From positions 124,001-188,000 of the forward strand of contig CAVYNB010000002.1 of the NCBI GenBank assembly GCA_963769745.1: a stretch of 64,000 nt of DNA, in the 5' to 3' direction. The position numbers were made by a program, and so were the translations under genes. The notes beneath the pieces are model-generated. The model saw only the letters and a program-made list of their open reading frames with translations. It was not told where the DNA came from and did not search any database. How positions within the stretch are numbered: the stretch's first letter is position 1; every line of letters begins with the position of its first letter. Positions 45,950 to 57,045 of this stretch are shown piece after piece. This DNA is from JALORV01 sp963769745 (GTDB taxonomy: Bacteria; Pseudomonadota; Gammaproteobacteria; Burkholderiales; Burkholderiaceae_F).

Positions 45950-47839
45950 GTGCCAAGTCGAGAGCAACCAGTGTGATCGTCTGCGCGCTGCTCATATTGA
46001 GCGGCTGCGGTCAACAGGCCGAGACGCCGAAAGCGCCCGCCGCCAAGGCTGAAGCGGCCGCGACGGCGGCCCCGAAGCCCCCGACCGTCGAGGCGCTCGA
46101 GGCCGCCGTGCCGGAGAGTCCGCTCAAGGAGGCTTACTTCGGCGAGACACACGTGCACACCTCGTTCTCGATGGACGCCTTCATCGGCGGCGCGCGCATC
46201 ACGCCGGACGAGGCCTACCGCTTCGCCAAGGGGCAGGACGTCACGGTCCACGGGATCAAGCACAACATCGGCCGGCCGCTCGATTTCGTCGCGGTCTCGG
46301 ATCACGCCGAGTTCATCGGCGAGATGTACTCGGCGCAGGTGACGGGCGCGAAGGGCTACGACAACCCGATGCTGGCCGAACTGCGCGGCCTGAAGGACGT
46401 CGAGGAGCAGCGCGCGTGGTTCGTGAAGTACGTCATCAGCAACATGCGCGGCGACAACCCGGGCCACCCGCCGTTCTACGCGGGGCCGGAGACGACGAAG
46501 TCGGCCTGGAACGACGTGATCATCAAGGCGGCTCGCGACCACTACCAGCCCGGCCGCTTCACGACGCTGGCGGGCTTCGAATGGACGGCCTCGCGTGACG
46601 CCGGGAACATGCACCGCAACGTCCTCTTCCGCGACCTCAACGTGCCCGAAGTGCCGCTCTCGGCCCTCGACACCGACGACGAGGAGAAGCTCTGGGCGTG
46701 GATGGCGGAGCAGGAGAAGCAGGGCCGCAGGCTGCTCGCGATCCCGCACAACTCGAACGGCAGCAAGGGCTACATGTTCAACGCGGCCGACCGGGCCGGC
46801 AAGCCGCTGACCGCCGATTACGCGCGGCTCAGAAGTCACTTCGAGCGCCTGATCGAGATGATGCAGATCAAGGGCAACTCGGAGGTGCACCGCAAGTTCT
46901 GGCCGGCCGACGAGTTCGCGAACTTCGAGAACGCGCGACAGCGTGGCGACGTTCAGCGGCCGCACTTTCAAGAAGGAGAACTTCGTACGCTGGGCGGTCA
47001 TCAAGGGACTCGACTACCAGGCGAAGCTCGGCGCCAACCCGTACCAGCTCGGTTTCACGGGCGGCACAGACAACCATAACGGCTTGCCTTCGGACGTCGC
47101 CGAGAACGACTACATCGGCAGTCACGGCCCGGCCGACGACACGGTGCAGGTCCGGCGCGAGGGCGAGATCGACGGCTGGATCAAGGCGAAGGAGTCGAGT
47201 CCCGGGACGATCGCGGCCGTGTGGGCGACGAGAAATACGCGCGCTGCGATCTGGGACGCGATGGCGGCGCGCGAGTCGTTCGTGACCTCGGGCACGCGCA
47301 TCAAGGCGCGGCTCTTCGGCGGTGCCGATCTGGCTGCACCGGCCGACGGCAAGGCACTGGTCGAGCAGGGCTACAAGTCCGGCGTGCCGATGGGCGGAAC
47401 CCTCAAGTCACTGTCGAAGGCGCCGGCGTTCACGGTCTGGGCAGCGAAGGACCCGAACGGCGCGAACCTCGACCGCATCCAGATCGTCAAGGGCTGGGTC
47501 GACGCGAAGGGCGAGCCGCAAGACAAGGTCTTCAACGTCGCCTGGAGCGGCGAACGCAAGCCGGGCAAGGACGGCAAGTTGCCGCCGGTCGGCAACACCG
47601 TCGATACGAAGACGGCCGCGTACACGAACAGCATCGGTGCCCCCGAACTGATGGGCCGCTGGACCGACCCGGAGTTCGATCCGAAGCGACCGGCGCTCTA
47701 CTACGTCCGCGTGCTGGAGATTCCGACCCCCCGCTGGACGACTTACGACGCAGTTCGCAACAACCTGCCGCTTCTCAAGGACGTGCCGGCAACGATCCAG
47801 GAGCGCGCGTGGACGTCGCCGATCTGGTACACGCCGTGA
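45946..47839 (+). CDS. DUF3604 lipoprotein 1 (one frameshift)
   Basis: A secreted protein of about 630 residues with a lipoprotein signal (LILSGC, Cys at 21) and an Ala/Pro/Lys linker, then the DUF3604 domain. Likely metal ligands, as in PHP-type phosphoesterases, are in GETHVHTSFSMDA, AVSDHAEF and IPHNSNGSKG. The end has the family segments PVGNTVD, SIGAPEL, YYVRVLEIPTPRW and QERAWTSPIWY. The frame shifts once near 46940 (DSVATFSGRTFKKENF continues it). It is the first of three tandem paralogues. The reaction is unknown; hydrolysis of a phosphate or sulfate ester is one possibility. Confidence 0.8.
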
Positions 47840-47903
47840 GCTGCAGAGCGCGCATGACCCATGCGGGACGTTCATCCAAGAAAGCAAGAAAAGGAGTCGC
47901 AGA

Positions 47904-48896
47904 ATGAGAAGGTCGTCTAAAAAGATTCGATCGACGCTGCGCTGGCGGCGCACGGCTGCGGGTGCGATGGTGTCGCTCACCCTCGCGCTTTCGCAGACCG
48001 TCACGGCCGGCGAAGGCGGAACGACCCACGTGATCCCTGGCTCGATGTCCACGCTCATCGACAACGCGCCGACTGCACCGGGCATGATCATCAAGCCGAT
48101 GTACCTCAACTACAGCGGCAGCGCGACGGCGCAGATCCCGACCGCGGCCGGACTGGCCAGCAACCTGGACGCCACGGCAAACACCTTCGTTCTGGCGGGC
48201 ATCTATGCGTTCGAGGGAAAGGTTCTCGGCGCGACCTACTCGATGGTCGCCGCCCTGCCGTACTCCTGGCTGGACGTCTCGGCCAACGTGCAGTCGCCGC
48301 AGCGGGGCGACGAGACGGGTCGACAGCAGCGTCTCGGGCTTCGGTGACCTGACGATTCATTCCGGCCATGCTGGCGTGGAAGGAACCCGAGAGCCACTGG
48401 CAATACAACTTCGTGCTGCCGATCTACGCGCCGACCGGCAGCTACCAGGAGGGTCGGCTCGGCAATCCGGGCCTGAACTACTGGACGTTCGATCCGGTGT
48501 TCGGCGTGACCTACAGCAACCCGAAGAGCGGCTTCAACGCGCTGCTGAACACCGGCTACGCGATCAACACCGAGAATGCGGACACCGACTACAAGAGCGG
48601 CAGCGTGCTGCATTTCGACGGCGCGATCCAGCAGATCCTGCCGGTGGGCACGGGGCTGATGACACTCGGCGCCGAAGGGTTCTATTTCCAGCAGGTGAGC
48701 TGCGACAGCGGCTCGGGCGCGGTGCTCGGCTGCTTCAAGGGGCGCACGGCGGGGCTCGGGCCCGGTGATCGGCTACATCCAGCCCCTGAGCAAGACCGAG
48801 ACGCTGTTGGTCGAGTTCAAGTGGCTGTTCGAGATGGACGCGAAGAACCGGCTCGATGGCGACTACATCTGGCTGAAGGCGGTCTACAAGTTCTGA
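47904..48896 (+). CDS. Outer-membrane transporter-like protein 3 (three frameshifts)
   Basis: An exported beta-barrel protein of about 330 residues, related to the genes at 37.4 and 42.5 kb. The first frame gives a signal peptide (ALSQTVTAGEGG) and strands to SWLDVSANVQSP. SSVSGFGDLTI, then AMLAWKEPESHWQYNFVLPI, YAPTGSYQEG and the middle follow in other frames. The last part (GYIQPLSKTETLLVEFKWLF to LKAVYKF) needs one C removed in GGGCCCGGTGATC. It sits between DUF3604 genes 1 and 2, which suggests a shared substrate or assembly path. Confidence 0.75.
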
Positions 48897-48934
48897 TCGA
48901 CTGCACCCGGTCGGCGGATCTGAGGAGGCAGCAG

Positions 48935-50957
48935 ATGAACATACGCATGCTAGCCGTTGGTCTCGCGGCAATCGCGGCGACCTGCGCGGCGATCGCGCTG
49001 GCGCAGGCGCCCGCGCAGAAGCCGGCCGCTGCGCTGAGGGACGACGTGCCCGTCAAAGGCCTCGCCGACGACCCTTATGGCGAGGCCAACCGCGCCAAGG
49101 GCGGTCAGCCGCCGCAGCCGAAGGCGAAGGGCTACTCGCCCTACGCCGGGCGCAAGTACCCGACGCGCGTCTCTTCGGCGACACGCACCATGCACACGAC
49201 CAATTCCGGCGATGCGTTCGCGGCTGGCAATCGCCTCGACCCCGGAGCAGGCCTACCGCTTCGCGCGCGGCGAGGAGGTGGTCTCGTCGACCGGCGTTCC
49301 CGCGAAGCTCTCGCGTCCGCTCGACTTCCTCGTCGTCACCGACCACGCCGAAGGGCTCGGGCTGATGCAGCAGGTCTACGCGGGCAACCCGGCTTTCGTG
49401 GCGGACCCGACGCTGCGCAGCTGGAGTCAGGGCGATGAAGGCGGGCGGCAGCAGGCAGCCGACACGCAGCGCGAGATCACCTCGGCGCAGGCCACGGGCA
49501 CGCTGCCGGCTCCGATCAAGGATCCGAAGGTCGTCGGCCCGATCATGAAGTCGGTGTGGCAGCAGTACACGGCGACCGCCGAGAAGTACAACGAGCCGGG
49601 CCGCTTCACCGCGATGATCGGCTACGAGTGGACGTCGGTGCCCAAGGGCAACAATCTGCACCGCAACATCATGTTTCGCGACGGCAAGGACAAGGCCGAC
49701 CAGGTGTTCCCGTTCTCGTCGTGGAACAGCGAGGACCCCGAGAAGCTCTGGGCGTGGATGGAAAGCTACGAGCAGAAGACCGGCGGCAAGCTGCTGGCGA
49801 TCGCGCACAACGCCAACCTCTCCAACGGCCGGATGTTCGAGCTGGTCGACTTTGCCGGCAAGCCGCTGTCGAAGGACTACGCCGAGCGCCGCGCGCGCTG
49901 CGAGCGTGCTGCAGGAAATCGATGCAGACCAAGGGCGCGACCGAGACGCACCCGATGACTCTCGCCGCAGCGACGAGTTCGCCGACTTCGGCACCGCCGG
50001 CTGGGAGTACGGCAACCTGACGCTCGAGGACGGGCCGCTGACCACGGACGATGATGCCGACCAATTACCTGCGCGAGGGGCTGCAAGCGCGGCCTCGAGC
50101 AGGAGGCGAAGCTCGGCGTCAATCCGTTCAAGTTCGGCATCGTCGGCAGCACCGACGTCCACAACTCGCTGGCGGCGCATCGAGGAGGACAACTTCTTCG
50201 GCAAGATGCCGATCCAGGAGCCGAGCCCCGATCGCTGGGAGCACGTGTCGACGGGGAGGCCGGGAGCGCTTGGGCAAGACGCGTTACACGTGGCAGTACA
50301 TGGCCGCCGGCTATGCCGCCGTGTGGGCGACCGAGAACACGCGCGAGGCGCTGTGGGACGCGATGAAGCGCAAGGAGACCTACGGCACGTCCGGCACGCG
50401 GATGATCGTGCGCTTCTTCGGCGGCTACGACTTCAACGCCGACGACGCGAAGTCGCGCTACCTCGCCGAGGCCGGCTACGCGAAGGGCGTGCCGATGGGC
50501 GGCGACCTGCAAGGCCGCGCCGGCGGGCAAGGCGCCGACGTTCCTCGTCGCGGCGCTGAAGGACCCGATCGGCGCGAACCTCGACCGCATCCAGATCGTC
50601 AAGGGCTGGGTCGATGCCTCCGGCAAGGCGCAGGAGAAGATCTACGACGTCGTTTGGTCGGGCAACCGCAAGCCGGGCAAGAACGGCAAGCTGCCGCCGG
50701 TGGGCGACACGGTGGACGTCGCGAAGGCCACGTGGACCAACACGATCGGCGCGCCCGAACTCGCCGCCGTGTGGAAGGACCCGGACTTCAAGCCGTCGCA
50801 GCGCGCGTTCTACTACGCCCGCGTGATCGAGATCCCGACGCCGCGCTGGACCGCCTACGACCAGGTGCGCTTCGGCGTGAAGATGTCCAAGGACGTTCCG
50901 ATGAAGCACCAGGAGCGCGCGTGGACGTCGGCGATCTGGTATTCGCCGCGCTCGTAG
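48935..50957 (+). pseudogene. DUF3604 protein 2 (many frameshifts)
   Basis: An exported DUF3604 protein of about 660 residues, readable only by joining many frames. The signal peptide ends near AIALAQAPA. LFGDTH, MHTTNSGDAFAAG and YRFARGEEVV come from three frames at 49165-49235. The middle (LDFLVVTDHAEG to LSKDYAE) is intact, and 49900-50270 and 50510 need further shifts. The end (GAPELAAVW to ERAWTSAIWYSPRS) is clear. At least eight one-base changes are needed. As amino-acid conservation to its neighbour persists throughout, read error seems likelier than decay. It is closest to DUF3604 protein 3. Confidence 0.75.
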
Positions 50958-51024
50958 AGCGACACTCCGTAACCGCCGGCTACACTGACGACCGGATTAC
51001 GCGCGGTCGTGCCCGGAGGCTTGA

Positions 51025-52970
51025 ATGAGTGCGAAGAGGTTGATTAGGGCAGCCATTGCCTTCGCGATCGGCGGCGGAGTTTTCTGGACTGCACTGGCGC
51101 AACAGGGCAACGTCGGCATCTCCGGGACCGCCGACAAGGCGACGCTCGACAAGGTTCATCCTGCCAAGCCGCTCTACTCGCCCTACGCGGGCCGCAAGTT
51201 CCCGACGCGACCGCTGTTCGGCGACACGCACTTGCACACCGGATTCTCGATGGATGCGGGCGCGTTCGGCGCCCGCCTGTCCCCGAGTGACGCCTACCGC
51301 TTCGCACGCGGCGAGGAAGTGACCTCGTCGACCGGGCAGCGGGTCCAGTTGTCGCGCCCGCTCGACTGGCTGGTGGTCGCCGATCACTCGGACGGCATGG
51401 GCTTCTTCCCGTTGCTGATGGGCGGGGACCCGGCACTGCTCGCGACGCCGCAGGGCCGCAAGTGGTACGACCAGATCCGCGGCGGGCAAGGCGCTGCGGC
51501 GGCGATCGACATCATCGTCAGCTTCGGCAAGGGCCAGATGCCCGAGGGCTTCCCGCTGCCGGGCACCACCGCCTACCGCGGCGCGTGGCAGCAGACGATC
51601 AAGGCGGCCGAGGACTACAACGACCCCGGGCGGTTCACCGCGTTCATCGGCTTCGAGTGGACGTCCAATACCGGCGGCAACAACCTGCACCGCAACGTGA
51701 TCTTCCGCGGCAACGGCGCGCAGGCCTCGCTGGTCGAGCCGTACACCACGTTGAAGCCGCTGGGCAGCGACAACCCGGTCGACCTGTGGAAGTGGATGGC
51801 GGCGACGCAGGAGAAGACCGGCACCGAAGTGCTCGCGATCGCGCACAACGGCAACCTGAGCAACGGGCGGATGTTCCCGGTCGTCGAGGCCTTCGGCAAG
51901 CCGATCGATCGCGAGTACGCCGCGACGCGCGCGCGCTGGGAACCGCTCTATGAGGTCACGCAGACGAAGGGCACCGGGGAGGCGCATCCGTTCCTGTCGC
52001 CGAACGACGAGTTCGCGAACTTCGAGCTGTGGGACAAGGGCAATCTCGATGGAACCGTCGCCAAGACGAAGGACATGCTCGAGTTCGAGTACGCCCGCTC
52101 GGCACTGAAGAATGGCCTCAAGCTGGACGCGAAACTGGGAGTCAACCCATTCAAGTTCGGCATGATCGGCAGCAGCGATTCGCACAACGGGCTCGCTGCG
52201 ATGGAGGAGGACAACTTCTTCGGCAAGACGGTGCCGCAGGAGCCGAGCCCCGAGCGGATCGGCGCGACGTTCTTCAACAACGCGAAGTCCGGCGTCCGCA
52301 TCATGGACTGGGAGGTCGGTGCCTCCGGTTTCGCAGGGGTATGGGCGACCGACAACAGCGCGAAGCGATCTTCGACGCAATGAAGCGACGCGAGACGTAT
52401 GCGACCACGGGCACGCGCATGGCGGTGCGCTTCTTCGGCGGCTGGGACTTCGCGGCGCAGGACGCGCAGAACCGGTTGCCCGCCGCAGTCGGCTACGCCA
52501 AGGGTGTGCCGATGGGAGGTGATCTTGCCAAGGCACCCGCCGGCAAGGCGCCGACCTTCCTGGTTGCCGCGTTGAAGGACCCGATCGGCGCCAACCTCGA
52601 TCGCATCCAGATCGTCAAGGGCTGGATGGATGCCAAGGGTGAGCTGCAGGAACGTGTCTACGACGTGGTGTGGAGCGGCGACCGCAAGCCCGGCAAGGAC
52701 GGCAAGCTGCCGTCGGTGGGCAGCAGCGTCGACGTGGCCAATGCGACTTGGATCAACTCGATCGGCGCGCCCGAACTGATCACGGTGTGGCGCGACCCGA
52801 ACTTCAACCCGGCGGAGCGTGCGTTCTACTACGCGCGGGTGCTCGAGATTCCGACCCCGCGCTGGACCGCGTACGACGTCAAACGGTTCGGCATCAAGGC
52901 ACCGGCCGGTGTGACGATGACCCTCCAGGAGCGCGCCTACACCGCGCCGATCTGGTACTCGCCGTCATGA
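51025..52970 (+). CDS. DUF3604 protein 3 (one frameshift)
   Basis: An exported DUF3604 protein of about 648 residues with a signal peptide ending near TALAQQGN. The metal-site candidates are GDTHLHTGFSMDAGAF, VVADHSDGMG and AIAHNGNLSNG. The frame changes once at about 52350; restoring one C in AGCGCGAA gives WATDNSREAIFDAMKRRE, the normal continuation. The end has YYARVLEIPTPRW and ERAYTAPIWYSPS. Its stop overlaps the ATG of the next gene by four bases, so it is translationally linked to the hypothetical protein and PpiC downstream. Confidence 0.82.
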
Positions 52971-53574
52971 ACCCTGCGCAACGTCGCGTCGCTGGCGCTG
53001 GTGTCGATCGTGCGTTGGCGGCGCGCTCCTTGCCGTCGCCGCAGCGGCCACCGCGTGCGGCCTCGAGGATCCGTCGTCGATCGCGATGCGCCGCGGGCGT
53101 CGCTGAACCTGGCGTATCCGCGAATCGCTGCACGTCGGCACGGCGTGTGGCAGGCGCAGCTCGCAGGGAAGCTGCCGCGCGATCCGCTCGCACAGCGCGG
53201 CGACCTCGACGCCGGAGGCGCGCGGGACGATGCGCCTGATCCGGGCGAACACGCTGCTGCGCGCAGTTCGCGGCGCGGCTCGCGGAGCCCGGCACCGCGA
53301 CGGCGCGGCCGAGCGTTCGCCGTCGTGCTGCTCGGGCCGGTCATGTGGAGTCGGTTCGAAGCGGAGGGCGGAGCAGTCAAGTCGCTCCTGCACGTCGCCG
53401 GCCCCGAGCAGGGCGACGTGGTCGTCGTCACGGACATCGCGGTCGTCGAGGCGATCGCCGCCGGCAGCGTGACCTTCGAGGAAGCGCCTGTCCCTCGGCG
53501 TCATGCGCCTGTACGGGCCGACGGCCGAGGTCGCCGCGGCGCGCGGCTGGCTGACCGACCGCGCGCGCGGCTGA
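52967..53574 (+). pseudogene. Hypothetical exported protein, multiply frameshifted
   Basis: A region of about 200 codons between DUF3604 protein 3 and PpiC with coding character in alternating frames. Readable pieces are LRNVASLALVSIV (signal-like), ACGLEDPSSIAMRRG, VWQAQLAGKLPRD, MRLIRANTLLRQF, VVLLGPVMWSRFEAEGGAV, LLHVAGPEQGDVVVVTDIAV and LSLGVMRLYGPTAEVAAARGW, ending at the TGA at 53572-53574. Several indels are needed. I do not recognise the family. Its conserved position suggests that it belongs to the same unit. Confidence 0.5.
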
Positions 53575-53599
53575 CGCGCCTCCCGTCGATCCCGGCAGA

Positions 53600-54471
53600 A
53601 TGCGCCGCACGATGCTGAAGTCGCTCGCTGCGCGAGCCGCTCGTCCAGTTCCTGCTGCTCGGCGCGGCGCTCTTCGTGCTCGACGCGTGGCTGCGTCCGA
53701 CCGCGGCCACCGCGGCCAACACCGAGATCGTCGTCAGCGAGGCGCGCGTCCGCAACCTCGCGCAGAACTTCCGCCGCACCTGGCAGCGCCCGCCGACGCG
53801 CGAGGAACTCGACGGCCTGGTCGAGTCGCACGTGCGCGAGGAAGTGTTCGTACCGCGAGGCGCTCGCGCTCGGACTCGACCGCGACGACACGATCATCCG
53901 TCGGCGTCTGCAGCAGAAGATGGAGTTCATCTCGGAGGAGGCGGCGGCGCTCGCGAAGCCGACCGATGAGGAACTCAACGCCTACCTGAAGGCCAACGCC
54001 GAAGCCTTTCGCAGCGAACCGCGTGTGACCTTTGTTCAGGTGTACCTCGACCCGCGCAAGCGCGCGTCGACGATAGACGCAGAGGCAAGGCGCCTGCTCG
54101 ATTCGCTGAACCGGGCGGGCACAAATGTCGATCCTGCGAAGGCAGGCGACCGCCTGCTCCTTCTCGAGGCGCGCTACGAGAACATGCCGCAGGCGGAGGT
54201 CGCGCGCCTCTTCGGCAGCGGCTTCGCCGAGGCACTCGTCAAGCAGCCTGTCGGCCAGTGGGTGGGTCCGATTCCGTCCGGATACGGCGTTCACGTCGTA
54301 CGCCTGGAAGCGCTTCAGCCGGGCGGCACGCCCGCGCTCGATGACGTCCGCCCGCTGGTCGAGCGCGAATGGGCGAACGCCCGACGGCAGGAGCTTGCGA
54401 AGGCGTTCTACGACAAGCTGCGCGCGAAGTACGCGATCAAGGTGCAGATGCCGGAGGCCGGCAAGCCATGA
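53600..54471 (+). CDS. PpiC-type (parvulin) peptidyl-prolyl isomerase, membrane-anchored (frameshifted)
   Basis: A protein of about 285 residues with an N-terminal anchor (PLVQFLLLGAALFVLDAWL), a SurA-like N-domain (RVRNLAQNFRRTWQRPPTREE) and a parvulin-like C-domain. The parvulin domain includes LFGSGFAEALVKQPVGQWVG and SGYGVHVVRLE. It would assist folding of exported proteins in the periplasm. The frame changes near 53625 and again at about 53850, where YREALALGLDRDDTIIRRRL continues the sequence. It ends overlapping the next gene by four bases (ATGA). Its place after DUF3604 genes suggests it helps fold them. Confidence 0.78.
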
Positions 54472-55488
54472 CGCGCGCGCTGCGCTGGCTGCTTGCACTG
54501 CTGGCGGCGATCGCGCCACTGCTCCTCGCGCCTGCCGCGGCACACGAACTCCAGCCCGGCTTCCTCGAACTGAAGGAGACGGCGCCCGGCCGCTACGACG
54601 TGCTGTGGAAGCTGCCTTCGCTCGGCGGCTCCGATACGCGCATGCCGATCGCGCCGGTGTTTCCGGAGACCTGCCGCCAGCTCGGCGAAGCGCGCAGCAG
54701 CCGCGCCGGCACCGCCTGGGTCTTCACGGCGCGGCTCGAGTGCAAGGCCGGCCTCGCCGGGCAAACGATCGCAATCGAAGGACTCGAGGCGTTCGTCACC
54801 GACGTGCTGGTCCGCGTGCAGCATGCCGACGAGAGCTGTCGAGACGCACGTGCTGAAGCCGACACAACCGTCGATCACGCTGCGTGCGGCGGGTGACACG
54901 CGGCGCGGCGTCGGCGCGTATCTCTATCTCGGCATCGAGCACATCCTGCTCGGCGTCGATCACCTGCTGTTCGTGCTCGGGCTGCTGCTGATCGTGCGTG
55001 ACCGCTGGATGCTGGTGAAGACCGTCACCGCCTTCACGATTGCCCACAGCATCACGCTGGCGGTCGCCACGTTCGGCATCGCGCAGGTGCCGGCGGCGCC
55101 GCTGAACGCCGCGATCGCGCTGTCGATCCTGTTCCTCGGACCGGAGATCGTGCGGCGCTGGCGCGGGCAGACGAGCTTCACGATCCGCCACCCGTGGGTC
55201 GTCGCGTTCGCGTTCGGACTGCTGCACGGGTTCGGCTTCGCGAGCGGACTGGCGCAGCTCGGCCTGCCGAAGGGCGAGATTCCGCTTGCGCTGCTGCTCT
55301 TCAACGTCGGCGTCGAGATCGGGCAGCTCGCGTTCGTGCTGCTGATCCTGCTGCTCGAACGCGCGTTCCGGCTGCTGGAGATCCACTGGCCGCGGATCGT
55401 CGAGCGGCTGCCGGGTTATCTGGTGGGCACGCTCGGGGCGTTCTGGACGATTCAGCGCGTGGCGATTCTGCTGCGAGGCGTCGCATGA
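54468..55488 (+). CDS. HupE/UreJ-like membrane protein with periplasmic domain (one frameshift)
   Basis: A protein of about 340 residues. The signal peptide (to PAAAHELQPG) is followed by a periplasmic domain of about 100 residues, and then a HupE/UreJ_2-like membrane part with six or so helices (YLYLGIEHILLGVDHLLFVL; AFGLLHGFGFASGL). The histidines in GIEHILLGVDH and LLHGFGFA are the family hallmarks and may bind a metal. One base is extra near 54838; after correction HADESVETHVLKPTQPS is continuous. The start overlaps ppiC. It is the first of three HupE-like genes. Confidence 0.82.
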
Positions 55489-55512
55489 CGTGCCGGTCGG
55501 CGTCGCTGCGTG

Positions 55513-56085
55513 ATGGTGCGCGTTGCGCTCCTCGCACTGTTGCCCGCGATCGCGTTCGCGCACGAAGAAAGCGGCCAGGCGGCCGGGTTCCTCGCGGGGC
55601 TCGCCCATCCGGTCTCGGGACTCGACCACGTGCTGGCGATGGTTGCGGTCGGCTTGTGGGGTGCGGTGCTCGGCGCGCCGGCGATCTGGGTGCTGCCGGT
55701 CGCGTTTCCGCTCGTGATGGCGTTCGGTGGACTGATAGGCCTGCTCGGTTTCCCGCTGCCCGGGGTCGAGATCGGCATCGCGCTGTCGGCGATGGTGCTG
55801 GGCGCAATGGTGCTGGCAGAGGTCCGGCCACCGCTGTGGATCGCTGCGCTCATCGTCGCTTTCTTCGCGATCTTCCACGGCCACGCGCACGGCCGCGAAC
55901 TGCCCGAGGGCACGAGTGCACTGCTCTACAGCCTCGGCTTCGTCGTCGCCACCGGGCTGTTGCATGCGGTCGGCATACTCATTGGCTTCGCGCATCGCTG
56001 GACAATGGGGCGACAGGTTGTGCGCGCCGCGGGCGGCGGCGTGGCGCTGGCGGGGCTCTTCTTCCTCTGGCGGGCGATCGCATGA
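55513..56085 (+). CDS. HupE/UreJ family metal-transport-like protein
   Basis: A 190-residue protein with a signal peptide (to AIAFAHEESG, where the mature protein would start at His) and six membrane helices. It has the family motif LAHPVSGLDHVLAMVAVGLW and the second HGHAHGREL and LLHAVG segments. HupE and UreJ proteins are thought to carry nickel for hydrogenase or urease, but neither enzyme is seen here. The GTG three bases earlier is an alternative start. It overlaps the next gene by four bases. Confidence 0.85.
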   Translation: MVRVALLALLPAIAFAHEESGQAAGFLAGLAHPVSGLDHVLAMVAVGLWGAVLGAPAIWVLPVAFPLVMAFGGLIGLLGFPLPGVEIGIALSAMVLGAMVLAEVRPPLWIAALIVAFFAIFHGHAHGRELPEGTSALLYSLGFVVATGLLHAVGILIGFAHRWTMGRQVVRAAGGGVALAGLFFLWRAIA

Positions 56086-56678
56086 CGGCCGTCCTGAAGC
56101 GGAGCGCCCTCATCGGACTGCTGGCGCTGGCCGCAGCGCCGGCGCGCGCGCACCTCGTGGAGACCGGGTTCGGTGCGTTCTACGACGGGATCGCCCATGT
56201 CGTACTGACGCCGGCGGATCTGCTCGTCGTCGTCGCGCTCGCACTGCTCGCCGGCCAGCGCGGCACGGAGGCCGCGCGCTGGGCGCTGCTTGCGCTGCCT
56301 TTGGCGTGGCTGGCCGGTGGCGCGGTCGGCATGCTCTTTCCGTCGAACCTCACACTGCCGGTGTTGACGACATTGACCTTCGGCCTCGCCGGCGTACTCG
56401 TCGCGCTCAACACAAGTCTGAAAGTCGCCGTGGTCGCATTGTTCACGGTTATGGCCGGACTGCTGCACGGCTACGTGAACGGCGCTTCGCTGGGAGGTTC
56501 CGGCACGCTCGCGCTCGCCGGTGCGGTTACGGCCGCCTGCTGTCTGTTCGCGATTCTGGCCGCGCAGGTCACGACGATCCAGGCCGCGTGGGGCCGCATC
56601 GCGCTGCGCGCCGTCGGAAGCTGGGTCGCGGCGGCGGGACTGCTGATGCTGGGCTGGCTGGCGCGCGCTGGCGGCTGA
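56082..56678 (+). CDS. HupE/UreJ-like membrane protein, second short copy
   Basis: A 198-residue protein with a signal peptide (to APARAHLVET) and about six hydrophobic helices. It is shorter in conserved histidines than its neighbour: FYDGIAHVVLTPADLLVVVAL resembles the first HupE motif, and LLHGYVNG the second. It is probably a divergent HupE relative. It starts within the stop codon of the previous gene (ATGA), so the three membrane genes form one unit following ppiC. Confidence 0.75.
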   Translation: MTAVLKRSALIGLLALAAAPARAHLVETGFGAFYDGIAHVVLTPADLLVVVALALLAGQRGTEAARWALLALPLAWLAGGAVGMLFPSNLTLPVLTTLTFGLAGVLVALNTSLKVAVVALFTVMAGLLHGYVNGASLGGSGTLALAGAVTAACCLFAILAAQVTTIQAAWGRIALRAVGSWVAAAGLLMLGWLARAGG

Positions 56679-56700
56679 GCGCAAACGACGCGCCGGCGGA

Positions 56701-57045
56701 TCAGCCGACGTCGATCAGCTCGACCTCGAACACCAGCGTCGCATTCGGCGGGATGACGCCGCCCGCGCCGAATTCGCCGTAACCCAGCCGCGGCGGGATC
56801 GTCAGCTTGCGCAGGCCGCCGACCTGCATGCCGGCAACGCCTTCGTCCCAGCCGGCGATGACCTGACCGGCACCGAGGCCGAACGTGAACGGATCGCCGC
56901 GATCGCGGCTGGAGTCGAACTTCTTCCCGTCGGTCAGCCAGCCCGTGTAGTGCACGACGACGTCCTGCCCGGAACGCGCCGTGGCGCCGGTGCCGACGCG
57001 CATCTCCTCGTACTGCAGGCCGCTCGCTGTCGTGATGATGCTCAT
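56701..57045 (-). CDS. FKBP-type peptidyl-prolyl isomerase
   Basis: A 114-residue single-domain FKBP without a signal peptide, so cytoplasmic. The catalytic pocket residues are visible in VVVHYTGWLTDGKKFDSS, FTFGLGAGQVIAGWDEG and ATLVFEVELI. The frame extends upstream, but the ATG at 57045 begins directly at the FKBP fold and overlaps the stop of the upstream gene by four bases. It catalyses cis-trans isomerisation of X-Pro bonds. It is last in a three-gene minus-strand operon. Confidence 0.92.
   Translation of the reverse strand: MSIITTASGLQYEEMRVGTGATARSGQDVVVHYTGWLTDGKKFDSSRDRGDPFTFGLGAGQVIAGWDEGVAGMQVGGLRKLTIPPRLGYGEFGAGGVIPPNATLVFEVELIDVG

Noticed and set aside
45745..47004. Minus-strand frame of 419 codons over DUF3604 protein 1
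   Set aside because: It is antisense to a clearly conserved gene; its Leu/Arg/Val/His bias is that of the complementary strand.
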